From Callipepla californica brunnescens (Eukaryota; Chordata; Aves; Galliformes; Odontophoridae), in assembly GCA_023055505.1 (NCBI GenBank), contig JALIRH010000013.1, forward strand, positions 5,394,001 to 5,458,000: a stretch of DNA of 64,000 nt, read 5' to 3'. Within the stretch, counting starts at the first letter, position 1. The number at the start of each line of letters is the position of its first letter. The position numbers and the translations under genes were made by a program. The notes below the pieces were generated by a model. It had not been told where the DNA came from. It saw nothing but the letters and a program-made list of their open reading frames with translations, and did not search any database. Below, piece after piece: positions 11,701-23,700 of the stretch.

Positions 11701-14700
11701 CAAATGTGAATGGGAAAATAGTAATACTGCAGACTTTGTCAAAAGGAAAGACCGTGCTTCACCAGCAGTAAATGCAGCTGCCGAACAACTGAAACAGCAA
11801 ATCCCTACAATGCTGTGACATACCTCTGGGTCCTGGGAATCCTCCAAGTCCAGCTAATCCAGGATCTCCTTTGTCTCCTTTTAATTGCAGTGCCTGTTCT
11901 GGAGCCCCAAGAACAGGAAGACCAGGTGGGCCTACATCACCTCTGTCACCTGAAGAAATACAAAGTAGGATTATTTTGCGTAAGACTGCTTAACAGAAAA
12001 AGAGTATAGCACTACAAACTGACAGACAGAGACAGAACACACATTTTCTGATGTCAGTTCATCAGTAGGTGCACCTTTGGTAACCAGAACAAAGTATTTC
12101 ACCTGGAAGAACAGAACACAGCATGCAGAAGAAAACATTTCTGTTTTATAATTATTTCAAGTTTATAATTGCTTTATTATTGTTATAATGAGCAGACATC
12201 TCAGAAAGCTCTCTGAAGTTCTCCTGCTGCACAGACAACAAATGCCTTTACTCTATTTCTCACCTTTTTGACCTTGGAGTCCCAGAACTCCAGGGCTTCC
12301 TTTTTCTCCCACTGCGCCAGGAGTTCCTTTAAACCCATTCACCCCAGGGACACCAGGCAGGCCTGGCATGCCTGGGAAACCAAGCAGGCCAGAAGAGCCC
12401 TTTTCACCTGTATAGAGAAGTCAATAAATAGAGAAAATCAGTCTCTTCTGATATGCTACACACACACCTAGCTGGCAGGTGGAGGCACGTTGGGTTTGGC
12501 CAGTCACCCAAATCTGCGCAGTAAAACCTGATGGTGAAAGCCAAACAGAGCCACTTCTCCCAAGATACTTTCAACCAGCACTTTTTGGCTTTGTGAGCTT
12601 GGTTCTGCTTCAACTAGAGGGTAAAACCCAATCAATGAGCAACATGCAGTCACACAGCTTTATTGCCCTCTCTCTAAAATAACACTGAATTCTCCAAATC
12701 ACCAACTACTGTTTTTAAACTTGGTGGCCATACATTTATACTTTCCATTTGGTTTGTCCTTCATTCTCTCACTCCTATGGAATTTCTCTTACTTTATAAC
12801 TTCATTCACTGTTCCTCATTCTTCCAGTTCTCTTGTCTTTCTGTCTTGATGTACAAGATAGGTTCTCCATAGGGGCCCCAAGTCCTTAGACGGACCTCCT
12901 CACTACTATAATTTGATTATTAAATTCATTATTTGTAATTCACAACTCAGCAGCAAATATAAACAAATTCTAATGCTAGCTGAGAAATCTGTCGGAGTAC
13001 GGCCTAAAATCAACAAGGCCATTTTTTTCTGGGCAGTAACCTCAGGCTGTTCCTCAGATGGAATACATACCTTTTGGCCCAGAGAAACCTGGGCGTCCAT
13101 GTTGACCAAAAAGTCCAGGTGGTCCTAAGAATCCCCTTTCCCCAGGAGGCCCTGGAGCACCATCAAGACCTGGGAAGCCTTTCATACCAGCAGGGCCTTG
13201 AGGACCTACATCCCCAGTCAAACCTTTGACTCCAGGAAGTCCTGAATCAATACAAGAAAGAACTCAATAGATTATGTCATACAAACACTGAGGAAGTTCT
13301 GTGGACAGCTTCCCAAACTCTTTAAGCACAGCGTTGTTTTTTATATGACAAATGGACCTTAAGGCACATGCAGCCTACTAGAAGGCATGAAGTTTAGAGC
13401 TGCAAAAGCATTAGTGATCTAATAATAAAATACCTATGAAGAGGGTTACTGCCTACATCACTACACCACTGGCAAGAGTGAAACCCCTTATGATGTTCCA
13501 TTTTTGTCTCCTTTACCAGATACTACATTGTAGAGCACCAGTCTTACCTTTATCATCAAGGCAGCCAAGCCAGGATGGGGAGCATCTTTAATGTCAGCTA
13601 CATCTACCTACCCCATCCTTAGAGCAAAGCAGAGATCAATTTGAGAGACTTGTTTTTACAAGTTTCTTTTCCACCTTGGCAGTTAGAGCACTACTTCTCA
13701 AAAGCAAATTGCTCACTAAGGGAACAAGCTGATAGTGTTGCCATAAAACCAACACTATATACACTCAGTTTTGTTTCTAAACGCTTCAGAGTGTTTCTAG
13801 CTGAAGCTTTGTAATGGTTTACAACTTTAAATAAAGGCTCAAACCGTTGAAAAGAGAATGCTTAGATTCAAAGGGAGGAAGGAAAGAAAACAACCAAGTG
13901 CTTCTGAAAAATGACATTTGCAGCAGCAGCACCTGATACATGAGCTTCACTGTATTCAAACACTTTAAGTTAAGATTCAGTATTTTATTAAAGCAGACAT
14001 TTTATCTACTTAATGTAAAAAGGCCAAGAAAACTCAGCTTAAAAATTTTGTGTATGTTAAGGATTCCCTTTTAAGCTTCAGGCTTTGTTACCATCTGAGC
14101 ATTCTCACTACAACGGTACTTTGCCTTCTAGTTTGATTAGCAGTAATAAGGGGTATCACCTACAGTCAATGCAATTCCTGTAGCATTAAAAGCTAGGTTG
14201 TTAGTCCATGAGCTTTTATGCTACACTGCATTTTCTCACCTTGACAGCCTATGTGAAGAACCCATAACCAAACAGTGTGACATCAGAAATGGGGAGTTGA
14301 TGATAAATGGAATAGAAACATGGTGAGGGAAAAAACAGATACAATATGTAAACAGAAAGAATAAGGATACAAGGAAATTAATGATTCAGAGAATACAGCT
14401 GAAATATCTTAGTCATTTGGAGTTTATCACCCTAGCAATGGAAGGTATTTAAAAACAGCTGAAGGAAACAGTCATATATGGCATACAGTCCAGAACTGTG
14501 AAATAACAAGGAAGTGAAAGTCATGTTAGCATTCTCATAAAAAAGTTAAAAACTGTAATTTTCGTCTCAAATGAGGTTAGTGCTTTCATTCATTTGTTGT
14601 CATTGTGTTTCAGCACTGTCATTCTGCACATCAGGACAGAATTACATCACAAGCCATTATCTACTAATTCCCAGATGCCTCTCTGCTTGGTTCTCTCTTG

Positions 14701-17700
14701 AATACAGTTATCATGAAACACTCTAGTCAGAACAGCTTGAGAGATACTGTTGTTTTCAAGCAGTTTTTTTCCTGTAAAGTGAAGGGAAATAGGTTTATTT
14801 TTCTGGCACAGTTGGTGTAGCACATAAGTGCTTCTTCTCAGAAAGAGAACAGATTTCCAACCTATAAAAGTCACGTACCAGGCAACCTCATACGTGAAAA
14901 AAGTCAACTGTTATAAAAATGGGAAATGAAGATTAGTCAGTGTATACAGCCAGCCTGTAAATGCAGAGGTGTTAAAAGATATCAAAATGCTTTCTCCTGT
15001 TTTCTGCTCCTCCAGTGCAGGAGGATACCAGATAACCATTCCGATGCCAGTCAGAGGTAAAAGGCTCACATGCTGCACTCAGTTACCCTTAAATAGTGGT
15101 AGAAGCTCTCTCAGCAACTGGCAACCTCTCCTATACTTCCTCAACACTGTAGTGTTCAGCTCAGCTACTTGTCCTCATCTGAAGATGTTACATACCTGGT
15201 GCTCCTGCAAGGCCAACAGATCCCAGTGGTCCTGGTTTTCCCTTAATGCCAAAAGGACCTCCAGGACCAGGAGGTCCCCGCAATCCGGGGACACCTGAAT
15301 ATCCTGGGTTACCCAGCTCGCCTTTAATACCTAGGAGGCCTGGCCTCCCATCCAGCCCTGGGAATAGAGAGACAGAAGGTTACAGAACAAAATAAGATTC
15401 ACTTTTTCAAAGAAAATAAGAGTCCTATTCAAAGTTTTTGAGTTGCATTAGATTCTAAAAGCGAACCACCACGTATCCATCTACAGGCTGCTTAAAAGAC
15501 CACTAATAGAGTACCTTAAAGAGATGGGAAAAATGAAAGGTTTTTGAAAGAAACAGTTTGATGCTCCCAGATACAAGCAGCATCAGTGCTTACCTTTTGG
15601 TCCTGGAAACCCAAGATCTCCTGCAAGCCCTTTATCCCCTGAGAGCCCAGGTCGGCCACGCTCTCCCTGGGCTCCACTCTCAGCACCAAATACATCTCCA
15701 GGAGCCCCTTTAGTTCCAGCTAAGCCTGAAGCACCCATCTTTCCAGGCAAACCATCTGTCCCATCCAATCCTGGAAGTCCTTGTGATCCTTGCTCTCCTC
15801 GTGGTCCAGGGAAACCTCAGGGACAAGGACAGTAAACATCACTCATCAGAAGTACAGGCTGTCTGTTTCCAGTAACATCTTTAACAAAATCAACATTTAA
15901 AAAACATCCATGCAAGCAAAAGCTGTTTGGAAAGCTGCAGAACGTTCTGGTACTGAAGTAGAAACAGGGGTTGGAGATAGTGCTGAAAATGTTAAAGCTC
16001 AAAGTCATAGATCTGCATCCTTGATTTCATCAGATGAAGTTTAGGCAAGATCTACAAAAAAGGAGGAAGATACCATTTCAAGCTACAGACAAGCTCACTA
16101 CCACTGCCTTCCACAAGAGCTGCAAATATAATATACTAATCACACCTTTCTTACTGTATCCTCCAAGTCAAACAGCTTTGAGCACTGAGGAGCAGAAGAC
16201 ACTAGCAGTCCTGGTATGAGAAAGACTGCAAAGTTCTCTCTCTCATTTACTAAGTAGAAATAAAGTAGCACTGCTGTGTGAGCACTGCACTGCTCAGAGG
16301 CTATGTCATGCAATCACTGACCCCATAAAGATTGGATCCCCCCTTCTACTTAATGCAGTGAAAAGAGATTCTGACAGCCACATATCACAGAGAAATATGA
16401 TGGATATACATCAGCCTCAGCCTAGTTCCCCCACCACTTGCTCTTTATTTAATACAACCATCAGAAACTCTCACAGCTAAAACAAGTCCAAATACAGTGT
16501 GCCTTTACCAGAACATCACACAGTTTAAAACAGGTTTTAAAATCAACTTAGGTTTCTAAACTGTTACATAGCACATGATGATGGTCTCTGGAACAACAAA
16601 CTACATTGGCTGTCCTATGTTCTTAGACCAGTGGTATAATATCAAAAGCACAGATGGCATTTGAAAGAAGCACTGTGGAGTTCACAAACAGAGCACTGTG
16701 AATTTAACATATGAAGATGTGGCCTAGAAGGTAAGACAACTTTTTTGATAAAACATTCTACGTGTTAATCATAAGAGAAAAACTCTTACCAGGTTCCCCT
16801 TGCAAGCCAATTATTCCTGGTGACCCAGGCTGTCCTTTTGACCCATGTAATCCAGGTTGCCCTGGAATGCCAGGAAAGCCTTTGCTGCCTTTGGGACCTA
16901 AGGATTAAACTAATATTAATGAATGAAGAGTAGAAGGCAAAAACACAGCACCGGGAAATGGGATCAGGACTCTTCTGCAAAGCTAGTGCTGAAATATGCA
17001 CTGAAAACACAATTTAACACACAAAGCATCTCAAGTCCATGGCTTTTTCAACAGCTATGTAAACACAAAAGAAAAGGGTTTGTGTTCGGAGGCTACTTGA
17101 AAGGGAAAAAATGGTGCAATCACTATGATCCTCTATGGGATTTAAGCCCAGTCACTTTGAAGAAAAAGGCTACTATTCTGTCAGTTAACTCTCAGGAATA
17201 CCTATCACTCATAGGACATTAATTAGCAGGCATTATCTTCTTTGAGGAATAGGTGCTTCTGGGCAGTCATTACAACCAGCTTGTCTCCATACCTGGCAAC
17301 CCTGGAAGGCCGGGAGTCCCAGGGGGACCGTATGCTCCAGGAACTATGCAGGGCAAGGTGATACCTAAAGCAAAGAAACACTAAGCTTACACACAGCTCC
17401 TCTCAGATAGATGGTCAGAAGACAACGACTTTGTATCCAGATGTTTTTCACAGGACATGTAATTGATCGGGAGTAAACTTAAGCACACATCATAACAGTA
17501 CTGATATCTGAAATAGTGATGTTAAAGAGAAGGCATCTGGAGCCTGGAGTTTAATCTCATCCCCACTGCTTACTATCAGATCAGTAAGTGGTTGCATCTA
17601 CTGCTGTGGAGCAACAGTAGCATGATATCCATGGCTTCCACTCACCAAAGTAGGTATTGAAAAGGCAGTCTGTGACTCAGACAGCTCATGGGCAGGGGTG

Positions 17701-20700
17701 AGAGCTTTCAAAACCAGTAGGAGCAGAAAGGTGTTTAAAACCTGAGTATGTTTCTAAGTGGTATATAAACTGTATGCTACAGTGTGAAATTATAAAATAA
17801 ATGTACGTATGCAAGACAGAATGCACATCTAGAAAGTATTGATAGATGTTTAAAAAACTGTGAACCCAGAGTTTGTGCCAGAGAGATGCATATGAGGAAG
17901 AGGAAACAGCAAGGATTTATTTTTCTGCCTTGCTCTCCAACTGCTGCTTCTGCAATCTGTCAGACTAAGAAATAACCACATGGCTTGTGAGAACATTTCC
18001 AGCAAACAAGACTCAGCAATTGCAAAGCTCTTTGAATGACTTCCACTTATAAAAAGACTCTGTACTACCAATCCCTTTTCATTCAGGGGAGTTTCAACTC
18101 AGGTGGCATTACCAGTTTGCTAGCACATCAGATTTACTTGAAAGACATCAAACACTTCCAGAACTCCTCTTCGTGACTGACAATCTCAGGTCACGTTAAC
18201 ATGGTCGCAGCAATGATTATCACAAAAACTCAAGGATTTCCACTCCAGAAATGCTCCCAGTTATCTCAAGAGAAGTCTGTACTAAAACTGCAAAATTAGC
18301 TCCTAGATGGTAATAGCTGGCTCGGATTAATACTATCTCAGAGACACGTTCTGAAAATCAAAATTCAAAGAATCTTCAAAGCCTTTTCATCAGATAAACT
18401 ACATACAAAAGATGACCACAAAAAGAGCTTTGGGGAAGAAGGGTGTTTTTTCCATTACTTTGTAGGAACACTTCTGTATGCATAGGCAAACAGTTGCTTA
18501 ACTGCTTGTTGCCTGTTAATTATTAATTCAAATAAAAAAAAAATCTGGAGCTCTTTTTATTTCAGTAATAGTAATAGTTCTGAAAACTGATTCAGAAGTC
18601 CCACGTGTCAGTGAGTTATTACTTTTACCTGCACAATGAAGGCCAGTGCTTCTTAAAAACTTCATTTTTTTAACTGCCTTCCCCATTACCTTTGGTGTAA
18701 AATGTCTCTCTGGTAAGTAGGTTCCATTCAACACCATTAGCATTTGAATATTCTAACTCAGATATTTGCTGCTTGTTATCTGTGTCCTTCTGAGCCTAAC
18801 AACTTCAGAAAGAAGTGACTGTTACGTCAGGTCTAGTAAGCCCTCACTCCAGCTTTAGTTAATTTTAAGAGCAGTCTTTAATCTAATGCTACATTGTGGC
18901 TTGGGTACAAGAGAAAGAGTAGTTGTTCTGTCACTTGTAGCAGCTTTGCACCTTTTCAAAGTAAGAGCATATATAGAAACATTTACCTGGAGGGCCTGGC
19001 AGACCTGCTTGTCCTGGAAAACCATCCACCCCTGGGTCACCTGGTGGCCCACGAAGTCCAGCAGGACCTGGATATCCAACGCCAGGAGAACCAATCTCTC
19101 CAGGACGGCCCTTGGTACCAGGTAATCCTGGTAGACCTTTTTCACCTGGGAAACCTAGCCCACCATCACCCTGTAAGCAACAAATTACAACAGAAAATCA
19201 AAGAGCTGCGGAAGGAGGAAATATTGCTGCCATTTTAACAAATGCATAAAAGTTTTGCCAGTCCCGTGCAAGTTTCAAGGAAGGTACATGGAAACCATTT
19301 TAAATGGCTCACCAATTTTCCAAAATGCAGAAAGACCCAGTTACTATTAAAGATTATATATTTTATCTGTCAACACATTAAGTACATTACATTAAGTACT
19401 ATATATTCTGAAAAGGGCCTTTTCACTACAAAGAACTTCATCATCTGATTGGGTAGCCAGAGGCATGATTAGTGCCAATTACTAATGTTCATCAAGACAA
19501 ATCTCTGCTCAGAGACTATGAGATTTCTTATGTGTTTGGAGACGTATTACACAGACAAACAGGGATAGCAAACCAGGCCTTTTTAATCTCTGCTCCTTAT
19601 TACGATTCTGAAGCACTGCTGCTAAATGAATTTGAACTTACTGGTGGACCTGGTGGGCCTGGCAAACCTGGAAGTCCATCCCTGCCAGGAGTTCCTGGGA
19701 AGCCTGAAGGTCCTCTGGGTGCTGTTGCACCACGATCCCCAGGAGCACCTCTGCCTGTTGCATAGGATGGATCACCTTTTTCTCCCTTCAGGCCTGGAAC
19801 ACCTGGCTGGCCAGCTGAAGCCTAGAAACCAACAGATTAAAAAAAAAAACAAAAAAAAACCAAGCAAAAAAGAAACAAAACCAAAACCAACCAGGCACGT
19901 GAATATGCAGAGAAGATTCTTTGCTTTCTAAAAATGTCATAAAATGTCAGGAAGCAACAACTGGAGATAGAAATAATTTCCAAAGGGTTTCCTATTGTAT
20001 GTTACACTTAAAAAGAAAAAAAAAAATGGGGGTGGGGGGATCTGATTATTTTCAAGTGATTCAGTTTAATTTTACAGTGGTAAGACAAATGCTGTTGTAT
20101 GTCACTACAGTGACAACAGCCTTGGAACAAATTATTCAAATTATCAAGTCTTCCCTATAACTTGGTGTGCTGCATTCACTGACATGGATAAAGATATTCT
20201 AATGTTATTTAGTTCTAGTATAGAGCAACTGAGGAGACTGCACCTAAGACACCAGCTTTTATAGCTACGAGCAATGATGTGGAAAGACCTTATCCTTCGA
20301 TTTTAGGTCTTCTCTCCATACAGATGTATATCTGCTTTCACAATCAGCCCTCATGGCTGACTGAAGAACCCTGGGTCTAATCCATGCATGTCTGTGGCCA
20401 AGAGGCCCCAGAATTAATAACTGTTACTGCTTTTAGCTTTGACTGCTAAGAAGCAGTTCTCTGAACTTAAAAACTATTTCTTCCCCCACTTTAATGTATG
20501 ATAATTTCTCTACTTGCAGACTCTTATCACATCAATTTCTAGTTTGGACAAAAAGCAAGTAAATCAAGTACAAGAAACTACAAAAAAAATAACAACTATG
20601 TCCTGGTCTCACAGCAATCAACACCAGTGACTGCATATTGACATTTTTTCTCCTTTAATTCACGATAAACAATGAAAATTCTTCCTGCCTTACCAGAGGG

Positions 20701-23700
20701 CCTCGCAGTCCCGGTGCACCCACAGTGCCTGGGTCTCCACTAACACCTTTAATCCCAGGCACACCACGACTTCCTGGTAGACCCTGTGGACCTGAGATGC
20801 CTTTTAGACCTGCTCTCGTAACTCCTCCATCACAAGCACAATCACCTGCATCTCCTGGAAAATACAGTCATCGCATCTGCTTCAAGACCTCCAAAAGTGG
20901 TATTTGATTCAATTAGGACAAAACCATTATGAAATGATATGATGTTGTGCCTACTTTGCTCAATGAGCGCCAAGCAAGGGGAGCTCTGTATGGTTTAATT
21001 TCTCTACAACACCCACCACCCAATTACCACATGCAGCATGAACCCAGGCATTATGTATTATTCATTCTTACTTTAATGATCCCTTCCTAAAGGTTTAGAC
21101 TCTCTAAAGGAGATTGTTTGAGGAGAGTTTAGGTCAAGTTCTGTGGATTTTAGAAGATGGCTGCATGTCAGAGAAAGCAAAAGCATACTCCCACTCATAG
21201 AAGGTTACAATGACCCTCAGCTGGATAACTTTATCTTTTCTGAAATTGTAACTGGGCACACATCCAAACAACGTACAGTGATGCCTGCATCATACCACTT
21301 CTTGCTGCTAGTTCCATCACATACTAAAACCCAAATTCTCATTGTTTCTTAGCACAGTGAAGAATAAAATCATTCTTGTCATTTCTCTGTATTACAAAAA
21401 GCAAAGGACGTTATCTCTAAATCTCATTACGTGTTAAACCTTCAAAGCACAACCTGCTCAGCTGAGTATGAAATGCTTATCTGCTTATTTACCTGAGCAG
21501 AGGAATTAAAAATAGAATTTCAACAGCAATGCTGGGCACCACTCTCTCTAAATTGTAAAGGTTACTGCTCTTTTAATCCAACTAGAAGCTTCTCTCATTT
21601 GTCAAAAATAAACTTTCACCCTTAGGATATTAACCACATCAAAGTGAGGTCAATTGATTGTTAAAAGGCTCTTCCAAAACAAGAGTTAAATTACCTTTGT
21701 AACCCTTTGGACCCAAAGCTCCTGGAAGCCCTCTTTGTCCAGGCTGCCCTGGGGCACCAGTCCTTCCATCTAGGATAGCATCTGGGAGGAATGAAGGACC
21801 TGTACGTGGAAAGCAAACAAAAAGCCCTGAGAAGGATAGGTTTACAGCTTGTTAATTACTTAGAATACCAGATATGCAACTGGCAGAAATGGCACCAGTT
21901 CAAGCCATGGCTTGTTCATCAACACAAGTTGATGAACAGCAGACCACGGGCAGCCATGTGTTCTTAGCTTCCCATAAAGAAGAGCAAAAGATCTTGCAAG
22001 TTGGATGTAACAGAGCTTTACTCCTCTAATACTCTATCACCGCACTTTTTCAAAGACTTAACAACTGGCCAAAGAACCAAACAAACTGCAAACACGCTGT
22101 ACAGAGGGCAAACAAATTAGTCCATGCAGTTCAGGAAAGGGCCCAAGTGGCAAAAGGTTAAGTGAAAGTCCCGTTACTTACTTTACAACTGCAGGACTAC
22201 TCTCAGCATCTCTTTATACACGGATGAATACAACAAAACATGAACTGACAGAAACAGCAGAGGGACGTGACCTAACACAATCTAAAACTACAGTGTCTGA
22301 AAGCCCTTCCCTCAGTGACAACAGTAAGACAGAATGCTGATCAGCACACATCTGATGTTCCATGGAAACAAGCTGCAACCATCAGCTAAAAACAGCTCCA
22401 AGAGCTTTACAGACTCTGCAGAAAAATTAGCAGGATTTAACTGACAAATAATTATCAATAAGAGAGTGTTTAACTCTCCATGGAATATCATTTAATCATT
22501 TAATGCTCCATCAGAGGAGCATGCTCTGATTTTGAAAGTTTTGCTCTCAAGAACAAAACAAATAAAACATACTGTTTATGGCAGAGGAACATAACATAAG
22601 GTTTGCTTAAAATCAGTCCTTTTTCATTTACTACATTTTTTCTGAGGAAAACAAAACAATGCTTAATTAAACTAATCAGAAAATACATAGAGATGATTGC
22701 GTGAAAACGTAATCACATTTCCTTACATCCATAAACTGTCTCTTCAGGCATCCTGACTCCTGGTACCTGAAATACCTACTTGTAAGATCAGACATTTACC
22801 CCTAGTGCTCAAAAAGTGATAGTCTCTTCTTTATTTAACCCAGTAAACCACGGCAAACTTTATTCAGCTTTCTTCCCATCAACCTGCATGCTAAATCATA
22901 TAACCTCCTTTCTTTTCCCCAACTAAAACACGTTTCTGAGAAGTCAATACCTGAATTGGCTCAGTCTTCTAAAACAGAACAAACATAAATTGTGCCTTTA
23001 GAACCATATGCTTCAGTCTATCAGGTTCCCCACTTTAAATTTAATTAGCTGCATTTTCTTATTTCAGAGGAGTGCAGATAAATATATCGAAGGTTGTGAG
23101 TTACAGTTAGAATGCAATATTAAATCAAGCCTCTAAGATTTATAAATGAATAATATTCACTTGCAAATAAATAAATACAGAAATCATGAATTCAATGTAA
23201 AAAAAATGATGTTAAAAATATACACACGTGATGAACCAGGCAATCCTGGTGCTCCTGGCAGACCAGGTAAGCCATCTCTTCCTGGAGTGCCTGGTAATCC
23301 AACTGTTGCTCTTCCTGGTTCTCCCATTTCACCCTTCACACCAGGAATACCAGGAGACCCTCCAGGGCCCATTCCATCTAAATAACATCAACATGATTAT
23401 CAGCTATCCAGCAGCAAACAAACATATTCTGATACTTTTAACGTTATGAAAATTACTATTGTGTCCTGAACTGTAGCCATATTAGCAAAGGACATTTTCT
23501 AACTGCATACATTAATTGTAGTCACCAGCTGGCTCCCATTTACACATTCCTTTGGTCATTCAAAAAACTTTACAGGGCTGTATTGAACTCTCACTAACAG
23601 GTGAGACAAATAACCATGGAACACCTCTGAGTGAGATAGTTGCCTTAGTAGTTCCTGGCCTCTGGATCATTGCAGGCCAGGACTTCACAAATGACATTAA

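Noticed and set aside
19472..23385. Plus-strand Gly/Pro-rich frames (for example 19472-19765 and 23146-23385)
   Set aside because: They are antisense to collagen exons: complementary strands of Gly-Pro codons also read as Gly/Pro. Splice signals fit only the minus strand.
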